Below are positions 45,380 through 53,788 of a stretch of DNA of 64,000 bases, piece after piece. Under the pieces are notes generated by a model. The model ran no database searches and was not told where the DNA came from. It saw only the letters and a program-made list of their open reading frames with translations. Made by a program: the position numbers and the translations under genes. Within the stretch, counting starts at the first letter, position 1. The number at the start of each line of letters is the position of its first letter. The DNA is from Paractinoplanes rishiriensis (GTDB lineage Bacteria; Actinomycetota; Actinomycetes; Mycobacteriales; Micromonosporaceae): contig NZ_BOMV01000013.1 in NCBI RefSeq assembly GCF_016862375.1, forward strand, positions 1 through 64,000. The letters run 5' to 3'.

Positions 45380-46795
45380 TCACCGCCGGCTTCCGACCTC
45401 CACGAAGTCCATCACCGCCGTCGGGTCCGTATCCCGGCGCCGGCGCGGGGTCGCCGCTGCCGCCCGCTGTTGCAGCGCCCGCCGGAGAGTGTCCGGCGCG
45501 ATCACCCCGGTCGCCCGAGCCCGGCGAGGCTCGTGCACCGACCGGGTCAACACCGGCAGCGGAAGCGCCACGCCCTTCACCTCCCGGGTCGCCCACGTGA
45601 TCCGGCGGAGCTGAAACAGCGACGCGTACCGCGGCAACGTCACCGCGAACACCCCGAACACGTACAGGGTTGACCCCGCGGCCAGCAGCGACAGCAGCTT
45701 CTCGCGTACCGGCATACCGGGCCGGCGAAGCAGGTACAAGCCGCACCCGCCCAGCTTCGCGATCACCGCGAGCGTGCCGAAGGCGGCAACGTCCGCCCAG
45801 GACAGGCCGGCCAGGTCACGGCCGTGGACGCCGTTGTACACCGCAGCGACCGCCGCGGCGGTCAAGCAGAGCGGAGCCGTCACCAGACACGCGAAGTTGA
45901 TCAGCAGCGGGATCAGCTGAACCCACCCGTACCGGGCGATCGAGAAACCGGCCATCAGATACGTCGACCGGCACCATCGTGCCCGCTGCTGATAGGTGCG
46001 GCGAACCTCGGTGGGCATATCCGTGTCGACCACGGCCTCGTTCACCCCGACCGCCTTGCCGCGCAGCAGCGCGCGGGCCGTCAGCCAGTGGTCGTCGCCC
46101 GCGCCCTCGTTGTCGCGCAGATACTCCTCCGCCTCGTCCCACAGCAGATCCGCGCGGTACAGGGCGAGCGCACCCGACATGGTTTCCACCGCGCCGAGCT
46201 GGGTCCGCGACGCCCGGTTCATGACCAGCGCCGAGCCGATGTCCAGGTCGGCGCAGCGGGTAACCCAGTTGTCGGCATAGTTACGGGTCCGGACCCATCC
46301 GGTCGCCGCCCACACGTCCGGGTCGCTCATCGCCCGTAGCAGATGCTCGAGCGCATCCGGGTGGGGTTCGCTGTCCGAGTCGACGGTGAACACGAAGTCG
46401 TAGTCGCCGCGGTCGGTGCCGTACAGGGCGGTCACCTGCGCTGCCCGTTTGCCCGCGTTGGCCTGCCGGGCCCACCTGACCCGTGGGTGCGGGAACGCCT
46501 GCACCGGTGTGACCGAGCCGTCGTCGACAACGACGATGTCGCACGCGATGGTCTGCCGGAGGATGGCGTGGACGGTGGCGTGCACCGCGGTGGTGGTCTC
46601 GTTGTAGGCCGGAATGACCGCCAGGACCCGGCCGGGCGCGACCGGCAGGTGCCGGTAGCGGCCGCGGGTGCTGACGTGTGCGAGGACACCCCACAGGAGC
46701 ACAGTTGCGGTGAACGCCCAGAAAGCGAGAACTGCCGGGTCGCCGCCGCTTTCCCGGTAGACGATCAGAGTGGTGCCGGCCGCTGCGGCCACCAC
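45380..46795 (-). CDS. Family 2 glycosyltransferase, processive membrane type
   Basis: GT2 enzyme of the chitin/hyaluronan/PNAG synthase type. Motifs are VIPAYNE, VVDDGS, TVDSDSEPH (the DxD metal site), GDDHWLTARALL (base region) and the product-channel QQRARWCRS (QxxRW). Hydrophobic helices precede the catalytic domain and several follow it. I place the start at GTG 46795; the frame stays open to 47125 and beyond, but that extra part is Pro/Ser-rich and overlaps a likely small gene in another frame, so the start is uncertain. It may make an extracellular polysaccharide. Confidence 0.78.
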   Translation of the reverse strand: MVAAAAGTTLIVYRESGGDPAVLAFWAFTATVLLWGVLAHVSTRGRYRHLPVAPGRVLAVIPAYNETTTAVHATVHAILRQTIACDIVVVDDGSVTPVQAFPHPRVRWARQANAGKRAAQVTALYGTDRGDYDFVFTVDSDSEPHPDALEHLLRAMSDPDVWAATGWVRTRNYADNWVTRCADLDIGSALVMNRASRTQLGAVETMSGALALYRADLLWDEAEEYLRDNEGAGDDHWLTARALLRGKAVGVNEAVVDTDMPTEVRRTYQQRARWCRSTYLMAGFSIARYGWVQLIPLLINFACLVTAPLCLTAAAVAAVYNGVHGRDLAGLSWADVAAFGTLAVIAKLGGCGLYLLRRPGMPVREKLLSLLAAGSTLYVFGVFAVTLPRYASLFQLRRITWATREVKGVALPLPVLTRSVHEPRRARATGVIAPDTLRRALQQRAAAATPRRRRDTDPTAVMDFVEVGSRR

Positions 46796-46826
46796 GGCCG
46801 CGGCGATCGCGGCTTCGGCGGGACGC

Positions 46827-46982
46827 CTACCGGCGGGCGCGGCGGGTGTAACGGACAGCGGCGAATCCGAGGACGACGAACAGGATTCCGGCTGCGGCGA
46901 CCCACTGGATGCCGAAGCTGGCGCCGCCGACGGCGATTGCGGCTCCGGTGAGGGGCAGGGTTGTGCTGGTGCCGGTGGACAT
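46827..46982 (-). CDS. 51-residue LPLTG mini-protein (sorting-signal-like)
   Basis: ATG at 46982 with AAGGAG just upstream opens a 51-codon frame ending in TAG (46827-46829). The product has a Thr/Ser-rich start (MSTGTSTT), then LPLTG, a hydrophobic helix of about 28 residues and a basic end (RYTRRARR). This is the layout of an LPxTG cell-wall sorting signal with almost no preceding protein. It lies 32 nt ahead of the chosen glycosyltransferase start. The good ribosome-binding site and clean architecture make it a probable gene, although it is antisense-free only if the longer glycosyltransferase start is wrong. Confidence 0.6.
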   Translation of the reverse strand: MSTGTSTTLPLTGAAIAVGGASFGIQWVAAAGILFVVLGFAAVRYTRRARR

Positions 46983-47259
46983 TGGTCTCCTTGCGGGCTG
47001 CGTGGTTTGCTGACGGGGGTTGCGGCCGGCGGGCGCCCGGGTAGCGGTACGCGCCAGGCCGCGGGGGCCTGGTTGTGCCGCCTCGGGGCGATGACCTTGC
47101 GGGCTTCTCCGACGGGTGTGGTCACGGGAACAGAAGCTACCGGCTGTTGACTCTTACCGCAGTCACGCAAAGGGGTTCATCTATTTGGCCGATAAGGACG
47201 GACGATCCGGTACGGACGGTGGGTGTCCCGTGACGCAGAGATGATCGGCCCGGATGAGA

Positions 47260-47653
47260 TTACTCATCGGTGAGCGCGGACACCGCATCGAGGAAATGGG
47301 CGATGCGGCCCGTACCAGGTCGTCGCCTGGTGTGGCGGCGAGGAGATCGCGCAGACTGTCGAGGAGCGGTGCCTGGCCGGCGGTGGATTCCGGGCCACGG
47401 CCATGCTGATCCAGCGATGCGAAGAGCGTGCGATGACCGGCTTCGCCGCGCCCGGACAACAGCAGGGCGTCCCGCGGTGCGGCCAGGGTGGCCGGCCACA
47501 GGTACCAGTCGACCCACAGTGGTAGCGGACCGACGTCGTACATCGCTCCGACGTACCGGCCGTCGGGTGCAGGCCTGCCACCGTCTGGGCAAGCCAGGCC
47601 GAACGGGCGTGCGGCATGGTCGCAACCAGATCTTGAGCCGCCTGCCGCTGCAT
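47260..47653 (-). pseudogene. Twice-frameshifted hypothetical gene
   Basis: A coherent protein can be read only by changing frame twice. ATG at 47653 starts MQRQAAQDLVATMPHARSAW and runs to GLHP; about 47553 the frame must shift to read DGRYVGAMYDVGPLPLW and on to PGDDLVR; about 47308 it must shift again to read GRIAHFLDAVSALTDE and the TAA at 47260-47262. The joined product would be about 130 residues and has no family I recognise. A decayed gene is the simplest reading; two base-calling errors are the alternative. Confidence 0.65.
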
Positions 47654-47769
47654 CCGCCGAGCCTAGGGCGCGAAGCCCGATCGTGTCCGGTCAATTCCGC
47701 CAGGACCCGGCGGTGCACCTCAAAAAGGATTTCCCCCCGGGCCGGCGCCGGTGGACGATCATCGGCGTG

Positions 47770-48678
47770 GTGAGATTCGGGCCGGACGGTCGGGCCGGTA
47801 TTGACGCGGCTTTGGTGGAGCGGCTGATCGCGGCACAGTTTCCGCGGTGGGCCGGTTTGCCGGTGACGCCCGTTGAGGTCGACGGCTGGGACAATCGCAC
47901 CTATCGGCTGGGTACGACCATGACGGTGCGGTTGCCCACCGCGGCCGGGTACGTTCCCGCGGTAGCCAAGGAGAACGAATGGCTTCCGCGGCTGGCTCCG
48001 GCGTTGCCGGTCGCCGTGCCGCGCATCCTCGGCTTGGGTAAGCCCGGCGAAGGGTATCCGTACCCGTGGTCGATCCGCGGTTGGTTGCCCGGTGAGACGG
48101 CGAATCGGGCGCGCATCGCCGACCTGTCGCACTTCGCGGCTTCGGTGGCCGGGTTCCTCCGGGCTCTCCAACGGTGTGACGTCGACGGCGCGCCTGTCGC
48201 GGGGGAACACAGCTGGTACCGGGGCGCGTCACCGGAGCATTACGACGACGAGACACGCCGGTGTCTCGCAACCTTGACCGGTGTCGTCGACACCGAGCGC
48301 GCCACCCGGGTGTGGGAGACGGCCCTGGCCTGCCAGTGGCGCGGCTCGCCGGTGTGGTTCCACGGTGACGTCGCCGCCGGCAATCTTCTCGTCTCCGGCG
48401 GTGACCTGGCAGCCGTTATCGACTTCGGCACCTCCGGGGTCGGCGACCCGGCCTGCGATCTGGTGATCGCTTGGACGGACTTCACCGGTGAGAGCCGCCG
48501 CGTGTTCCATGCCGCGATGGAACAGGACGAGGGAACCTGGGCACGAGCTCGCGGCTGGCTGCTGTGGAAGTCGCTGCTCGTACTGTCGCAGGTTTCTGGC
48601 ACCGCCCCGGAGCAGGCGGCCGTCCACCACCAGCTGATCAACGAGGTCCTGACCGACCACGACCACGTCGTCCGCTGA
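47770..48678 (+). CDS. Aminoglycoside phosphotransferase (APH)-like kinase
   Basis: A 302-residue protein-kinase-fold phosphotransferase. WFHGDVAAGNLLV is the catalytic loop (Brenner-type HGDxxxxN) and VIDFGTSGVGDPACDL the metal-binding DFG-like motif; VDGWDNRTYRLG and TVRLPTAAGY mark the N-terminal lobe. Homologues in soil actinobacteria are often of unknown substrate, so resistance should not be assumed. Adjacent GTG codons at 47767 and 47770 are the likely start; no strong ribosome-binding site is seen. It is divergent from the pseudogene at 47260-47653. Confidence 0.83.
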   Translation: MRFGPDGRAGIDAALVERLIAAQFPRWAGLPVTPVEVDGWDNRTYRLGTTMTVRLPTAAGYVPAVAKENEWLPRLAPALPVAVPRILGLGKPGEGYPYPWSIRGWLPGETANRARIADLSHFAASVAGFLRALQRCDVDGAPVAGEHSWYRGASPEHYDDETRRCLATLTGVVDTERATRVWETALACQWRGSPVWFHGDVAAGNLLVSGGDLAAVIDFGTSGVGDPACDLVIAWTDFTGESRRVFHAAMEQDEGTWARARGWLLWKSLLVLSQVSGTAPEQAAVHHQLINEVLTDHDHVVR

Positions 48679-48707
48679 ACGGGACTGCCAGCCGGAACGC
48701 GGTGCCG

Positions 48708-49304
48708 TCAGGACGGGTTGCGCAGCTGTGCGAGGAACTCCTCATCTCGGTCCGCTGCGGACTCGCGGACCGGCGGGGCGTGCTTGACCACGATCGGGTT
48801 CAATTTCGCCTCGCTCGCGTATTTGTCAAGGTCGACAATGAAGCGGATCAGCAACGCCCAGCCGTGTGGCTGCGTGATCAGGAGATGGCGCGCCTTCTTC
48901 GTGCGTAGTAGTCGGCGTAGGCGCGAGGAGTAGAACTGGTAGACGCGTTCGTAGGAGAGGAGTTTCTCGGCCACTGCCATCGCCACTCGCTCGAATACGG
49001 CGAGATAGGGCACGATGTCCCACAATGTGTCCTGGTTTTGCACGGGCTTCTTGTGCTGTTTGTTGACCCAGTCCCGGTGATGCGCGAGGTCAGCGAAAGC
49101 GGCGTCGAGTTGGAGCAGCATCCCGACGAAAGTGGCCCGCTGGTCCAGGCGCAACTGTTCCTGCGCCTGCCGGATCTGGCGCAGCACCAGAATGACCCCG
49201 CCGACGGCCACCCCGAGGCTGAGCAGCGACAGGGCGACCGCGGCCAGGTCGGCTGCCAGGCCGAGCAGGTCGAGCAGGTCGATCGTGGACGACGCCCTCG
49301 TCAT
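48708..49304 (-). CDS. Single-pass membrane protein of unknown function
   Basis: A 198-residue protein. One long hydrophobic helix occupies about residues 9-42 (LLDLLGLAADLAAVALSLL and onward), followed by a basic/Gln amphipathic helix (RQIRQAQEQLRLDQRATFVG) and a soluble helical domain with LAVFERVAMAVAEKLLSYERVYQFYSSRLRRLL. This resembles the DUF4760-type small membrane proteins, but I am not sure. ATG at 49304 is preferred to 49370. It is convergent to the kinase gene with 29 nt between stops. Confidence 0.65.
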   Translation of the reverse strand: MTRASSTIDLLDLLGLAADLAAVALSLLSLGVAVGGVILVLRQIRQAQEQLRLDQRATFVGMLLQLDAAFADLAHHRDWVNKQHKKPVQNQDTLWDIVPYLAVFERVAMAVAEKLLSYERVYQFYSSRLRRLLRTKKARHLLITQPHGWALLIRFIVDLDKYASEAKLNPIVVKHAPPVRESAADRDEEFLAQLRNPS

Positions 49305-49420
49305 CGTGGTCTCGCATCCGCTGGTACGAGGCGGCCGGAAGGGCACCCCGCCTGTCCAGCTTCGGTGCACCGAGGCAGCTGAACTAGCAACTGCCCGACA
49401 GCCGGTGCCTGGACCGGAAC

Positions 49421-50443
49421 TCAGGAGGCGTGGTGCCTCGCGGTCGAGGCGCGGTCGGTCAGGGCGGGCGGCAGCAGCGTGGTCGACGGTACGTCGGTGC
49501 CGCTCAGGCGGGACAGCAGGAGTTCCACGGCCAGCTTGCCGACCGCGTTGGCGGGGATCTCGACGTTGGACAGGCGTGGGGTGGCGGACAGGGCCACGTC
49601 GTCGGGGCAGATTGCCACCACCGAGACGTCCTCGGGGACTCGGCGGCCCACGGCGCGCAGGGCGGTCAGTACGTGGTCAACGGCGCCCTCGTTGTGCACG
49701 ATCAGCGCGGTGGCGTGGTTACTCGCCTCCACCGCGGCCAGCGCGGCGGGGTAGACCGGCTCGACTGGGCGGATCGCCGCGTCCACGCCGCAGGCGGATG
49801 CGGCGCCGCGGACGCCGTCGACCGTTCGGCGGGCGAAGCCGGTGTCCCGGTCGTAGACCACCGGTGGGGCGCCCAGCAGGGATATCCGGCGGTGGCCCAG
49901 GGTGGCCAGGTGTTCGACGCAGACGGCGCCGGCTCGTTCGAAGTCCAGGTCCACGCAGGTCAGGCCGGTGGTTTCGGCCGGTAGGCCGATCAGCACGCTG
50001 GGGCGGGTCAGGTCGCGCAGGGTGGGCACCCGCTGGTCGTTGGTCTCCACGTCCATCAGGATCAGGCCGTCCACCATGGCGCTGCCGGCCACCCGGCGCA
50101 GGCCGCCGGCGCCCTCGTCGGCGGTCACCAGCAGCACGTCGTTGCCGGCGGCCCGGGCGGCGGCCAGTACCGCGGCGGCGAACTGCATGATCACCGGGAG
50201 GTGCATGCCCTGGCGCAGCGGCAGGGCCAGGGCGATCACGTTGGCCCGGTTGCTGGCCAGCGCGCGGGCGCCGGCGTGTGGGTGGAAGCCCAGCGCTCGT
50301 ACGCTGGCCAGGACCCGTTCCCGGGTGCCGGCCGAGATGGCCCGCTTGCCACTGAGCACGTAGGAGACCGTGCTCGCCGATACGCCCGCGTGCCGGGCGA
50401 CGTCCGCAATGGTGACGAGCCTGGTCCGCGGCTCCCCGGTCAC
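49421..50443 (-). CDS. LacI-family transcriptional regulator
   Basis: A 340-residue sugar-responsive repressor. The N-terminal helix-turn-helix is TIADVARHAGVSASTVSYVL with the hinge ALASNRANVIALALP, followed by a periplasmic-binding-protein-like effector domain. GTG at 50443 overlaps the GH3 stop (GTGA), so regulator and glycosidase are co-expressed. Two TCGAAGCGCTTC palindromes upstream of the GH3 gene have the LacI-family shape and are its likely operators. The inducer is probably an oligosaccharide released from xyloglucan; this is inference. Confidence 0.87.
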   Translation of the reverse strand: MTGEPRTRLVTIADVARHAGVSASTVSYVLSGKRAISAGTRERVLASVRALGFHPHAGARALASNRANVIALALPLRQGMHLPVIMQFAAAVLAAARAAGNDVLLVTADEGAGGLRRVAGSAMVDGLILMDVETNDQRVPTLRDLTRPSVLIGLPAETTGLTCVDLDFERAGAVCVEHLATLGHRRISLLGAPPVVYDRDTGFARRTVDGVRGAASACGVDAAIRPVEPVYPAALAAVEASNHATALIVHNEGAVDHVLTALRAVGRRVPEDVSVVAICPDDVALSATPRLSNVEIPANAVGKLAVELLLSRLSGTDVPSTTLLPPALTDRASTARHHAS

Positions 50444-53208
50444 GACCGGAAGGTGATCTCGGAGACCCGGCTCCCGGCGTCCAGGACCAGGTACAGGTCG
50501 TGCACGCCGTCGGTCTCGGTGGCCGCCGCGGAGCCGCCGGGCGTCACGGTGGCCAACTCGTCGCCCGCGTACGGGTCGTCGAGCCGCAGGATCACCGCCG
50601 GGCCGTCGCCGCCGACCGCCACCTCGCGGGCGCCGGTGAGGTCGATGCCGGCCAGGCAGCACCAGGCGCCGTCCTCGGTGGCCCGGACCGCCTCGCCGCG
50701 CACCGGGTCGCCGTTGGCCACCAGCGTGATGCCGCTGTACTCGTCGTGGTCGACGGCCGGGATGGGACGTTCCAGGGCGGGCCGCGGGCCGATCCGGGTG
50801 CCGCGCACCGAAAGCGTCTCGGTGAGCCGGATGTCGCTGGCCGAGCGGCCCACCATGATCTTGTGGCGGGCGGTCTCGACCACGAACCGGTCCGAGGTGA
50901 TGTCCCAGAACTTCAGGTCGTCGACCGCGAGCTCGAAGGTCACCAGCTTGGACTCGCCGGGTGCCAGCATCACCTTGTCGAACCCGCGCAGCTGGCGCAG
51001 CGGTTGCTTGACCCGGGACAGCTGCTGGTGGGTGTAGAGCTGGACCACCTCGCTGCCGGGCTTGCGGCCGGTGTTGGTGACCCACACCGTGACGGTCACG
51101 GTGTCGCCGGGCGCGGCCGACGACTGGGACACGTCGAGGTTGGAGTAGTCGAAGGTGGTGTGCGACAGGCCGTGCCCGAACGGATAGAGCGGGGTGCCGC
51201 GGTAGTACTGGTAGGTCGCGTCGTTCGTGATGATGTCGTAGTCGAGGATGTCCGGTAGCTCGCAGGCGCTGCGGTACCAGGTCTGGGTGAGCCGCCCGCC
51301 GGGGTCGGCCCGGCCGGTGAGCACGTCGGCGAGCGCGTGACCGAGTTCCTGGCCGGCGTGCGACATCCAGAGCACGGCCGGCAGGTGCACGTCGGCCCAT
51401 TCGACCGCGTACGGGTAACTCGAGACCAGCACCAGCGCGGTGTTGTGGTTGGCGTTGAACACCTCGCGCAGCAGGCGGTCCTGGGCCGGTGGCAGCTTGA
51501 GGTCGACGCGGTCCTCGGTCTCCCGGCCGTTGACCAGCGGGTGGTTGCCGAGCAGCACCACCACGGCGTCGGCCGAGGCGGCCACGTCGGCGGCGTCGGC
51601 GGCCCCGTCTACCAGCGTCTCCAGGGTGAACCGCGCGGCTCGCGGGCCGAGGTCGAGCTGGGCGGTGACCGAGCCGAGTTCCGGGTTGCCGGGGGAGGAG
51701 TGCGAGCGCAGCGCCACGGTGCCGTCCGGGCGCGCGTCGAGGCGGAACATCTCGTGCACGACCCAGTCGGCCGGGCCCTTGGAGTCGGCCACCAGTCGCG
51801 TGCCGTCGGTGCGCAGGAACTGCTGGCTGGCGGTGGACCGCAGGGTGACCACGCCGTTGCCCCAGTCGAAGACGTCGAAGCTGGCCACCTCGTCGACCAG
51901 GCGCACGCCCTCGGCGTCGGCGGCCAGATAGCGGTCGCCGAGCCGCAGCGCGATCCGGTCGGCGCCCTCGGCGTACAGCACCCGGTCGGCGCCGAAGACC
52001 TCGGCGAGCCCGTCACGGGCGGTGACCGAGTACGGCAGCGAGCCCGAGTACCAGTCGGTGTAGTTCACCCCGGCGTGCGGCCCGATCACCGCGACCGTGC
52101 GGTGCTTGGCCGGGTCGAGCGGCAGCAGGCAGCACTCCGCCTTGAGCAGCGTGATCGACTCGCGGGCGGCCTCGCGGGACAGTTCCTGGTGTGCCGGCGA
52201 GTTGATCACGTCGGAGGTGACCTCGGCGTACGGGTTGGTGTCGTGCGGGTCGAACTCGCCGAGCCGGATCCGGAGGGTCAGCGCCCGCCGGATCGCCCGG
52301 TCGACGTCCTCCTCCTTGATCAGGTCGCGGCGCATCGCCTCGGTGACCCGCTCGACGGTCACGTACGAGCGGTCGTCGGAGTCGGTGAAGCTGTCGATGC
52401 CGGCCTGCAGCGCCGCCGCGTGGCTCTCCGCGTGGTCCGGGTAGTAGGCCTGCTCCATCGGGTCGGCCAGGTTGCTGGGCGCGAAAGCGTCGGAGACCAC
52501 GAAGACCTCGCCGTCGGTCCACGTCCGCAGGTCGTCGTTCAGGTACGGGGTGACGTGCGCGGGCCGGCCGTTGACCAGGTTGTACGAGGCCATCACGGCG
52601 ACCGCCGAGCCGCTCGCGATGGGCCGCTGGAAGGCCGGCAGTTCGTATTCGCGCAGCACCCGCGGGCTCAGGTTGCTCGACGTGGTGCAGCGGTCGGTCT
52701 CGTTGTTGTAGCCGAGGAAGTGCTTGAGGGTGGGCGCGGTCCGCAGCACCCGCGGGTGGTCGCCGGCCAGGCCACGGGCGTACGCGTCGCCGACCAGCCC
52801 GGCGAGCAGGGGGTCCTCGGCGTACCCCTCCTCGTTGCGGCCCCAGCGGGGGTCGCGCAGCGGGTTGACCACGGGTGCCCAGACGTTGAGCCCGCACCGC
52901 GACGGGTCCTTGTGGTGCAGCCCGCGCACCTCGTCGCCGGCTGCCTCGCCGACCCGGCGTACCAGATCCAGGTTCCAGGTCGTTGCCAGGCCGATGGCCT
53001 GCGGGAAGACGGTCGCCTCGCCCTTCCAGGCGAGCCCGTGCAGTGCCTCGGTGCCGGTGGTGAAGCCGGCGATGCCGAGCCGGTCGATCGCCGGCTGGTG
53101 CTGGTGCAGCATCGCGATTTTCTCGGGCAGCGTGAGGCGGCTCAGCAGGTCCTCGACGCGCTCGGTGAGGGGAGCGTCGGTCTGGCGGAAGCGCGGGGTC
53201 TCGGTCAT
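50440..53208 (-). CDS. GH3-family glycosidase (beta-glucosidase/beta-xylosidase)
   Basis: Intracellular family 3 glycoside hydrolase of 922 residues without a signal peptide. KHFLGYNNE and the VVSDAF segment, holding the probable nucleophile Asp, lie in the N-terminal barrel. SREAARESITLLK starts the second domain, which is split by a PA14- or lectin-like insert of about 140 residues (around 390-530). A fibronectin-III-like domain (TVTVTVWVTNTGRKPGSEVVQLY) and a short beta-rich tail complete it. It should remove terminal glucose or xylose from imported oligosaccharides. ATG at 53208 is preferred to GTG at 53214. Confidence 0.88.
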   Translation of the reverse strand: MTETPRFRQTDAPLTERVEDLLSRLTLPEKIAMLHQHQPAIDRLGIAGFTTGTEALHGLAWKGEATVFPQAIGLATTWNLDLVRRVGEAAGDEVRGLHHKDPSRCGLNVWAPVVNPLRDPRWGRNEEGYAEDPLLAGLVGDAYARGLAGDHPRVLRTAPTLKHFLGYNNETDRCTTSSNLSPRVLREYELPAFQRPIASGSAVAVMASYNLVNGRPAHVTPYLNDDLRTWTDGEVFVVSDAFAPSNLADPMEQAYYPDHAESHAAALQAGIDSFTDSDDRSYVTVERVTEAMRRDLIKEEDVDRAIRRALTLRIRLGEFDPHDTNPYAEVTSDVINSPAHQELSREAARESITLLKAECCLLPLDPAKHRTVAVIGPHAGVNYTDWYSGSLPYSVTARDGLAEVFGADRVLYAEGADRIALRLGDRYLAADAEGVRLVDEVASFDVFDWGNGVVTLRSTASQQFLRTDGTRLVADSKGPADWVVHEMFRLDARPDGTVALRSHSSPGNPELGSVTAQLDLGPRAARFTLETLVDGAADAADVAASADAVVVLLGNHPLVNGRETEDRVDLKLPPAQDRLLREVFNANHNTALVLVSSYPYAVEWADVHLPAVLWMSHAGQELGHALADVLTGRADPGGRLTQTWYRSACELPDILDYDIITNDATYQYYRGTPLYPFGHGLSHTTFDYSNLDVSQSSAAPGDTVTVTVWVTNTGRKPGSEVVQLYTHQQLSRVKQPLRQLRGFDKVMLAPGESKLVTFELAVDDLKFWDITSDRFVVETARHKIMVGRSASDIRLTETLSVRGTRIGPRPALERPIPAVDHDEYSGITLVANGDPVRGEAVRATEDGAWCCLAGIDLTGAREVAVGGDGPAVILRLDDPYAGDELATVTPGGSAAATETDGVHDLYLVLDAGSRVSEITFRS

Positions 53209-53231
53209 GGTCACATCCGTGGCAGCGGTTG

Positions 53232-53245
53232 TCGAAGCGCTTCAC
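53232..53245. promoter_or_regulatory. LacI-type operator proximal to GH3
   Basis: TCGAAGCGCTTCAC has the inner palindrome GAAGCGCTTC with a central CG, typical of LacI-family sites, 24 nt upstream of the GH3 ATG. Confidence 0.75.
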
Positions 53246-53295
53246 CAAACAGCCTGCCAGGCGGTGGAACCTTTGCGGTTGTTCGATGAGGACGG

Positions 53296-53309
53296 TCGAA
53301 GCGCTTCGA
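53296..53309. promoter_or_regulatory. LacI-type operator distal to GH3
   Basis: TCGAAGCGCTTCGA is a perfect 14-bp palindrome, 64 nt (about six helical turns) from the proximal copy, which suits looped or cooperative binding. Confidence 0.8.
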
Positions 53310-53379
53310 CACTGGGAATTGACGTGATGTCTACCGGAGCCCGGAGCCTCAGTCAAGCGATCCGGGTCGATCGCAATCA

Positions 53380-53788
53380 GGGCGTTGGGAGCGCTCCCGC
53401 GCGGGTGGCGGTCAGGGCAGCGGGGCGCTTTGGGGGTGGGGGTGAAGGGGTGGGGGCCGGTCGGTGGGTGGGGAGCGCTCCGGCGTCGGCGGTGTTCAGG
53501 GGAGTGGGGCGGGTTTGGGTGGGAGTGGCGGCGGTCGGAGGGTGGGGAGCGGTCCCGCGTCGGCGCTGGTTAGGGAGCGGGGCGACGCCGCGAAGGGGGG
53601 GTGGCGGTGGTTAGGGGAGCAGGGCGGCGCCGCGAAGGGAGGGTGGCGGTGGTTAGGGAGCAGGGCGGCGCCGCGAAGGGGGTGGTCAGGGGGAGCGGGG
53701 GCGGCGCCGTGAGGGGGGTGGCGGTGGTTAATAAAGGAAGCGGGGCGGCGCCGCGAGGGGGGAGGCCGCGGAAAAGCTGTTGGCGGCA
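53380..53788. repeat. Degenerate repeat array between GH3 and the ROK gene
   Basis: About 400 bp of purine-rich imperfect repeats. Two kinds are visible. One contains GGGAGCGCTCC-like words at 53387, 53470 and 53546; on the minus strand these read (A)DAG[AP]LPT, the same as the C-terminal residues of the ROK gene (53789-53815). The other is a unit of about 40 bp with GGCGCCGCGAAGGG and GGTGGCGGTGGTTAGGG, repeated four to five times from 53578 to 53770. No gene is supported here. Confidence 0.8.

Noticed and set aside
46796-47125. Extended N-terminus of the glycosyltransferase from GTG 47125
   Set aside because: The extra residues are Pro/Ser-rich, and the region is better explained by the LPLTG mini-gene with its own ribosome-binding site; the start remains uncertain.
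47770-48678. Antibiotic-resistance call for the APH-like kinase
   Set aside because: The kinase fold is clear, but many actinobacterial members have other or unknown substrates, so resistance is not claimed.
53464-53712. Glycine-rich frame in the repeat array
   Set aside because: It arises from purine-rich repeats; there is no start signal and no conserved domain.
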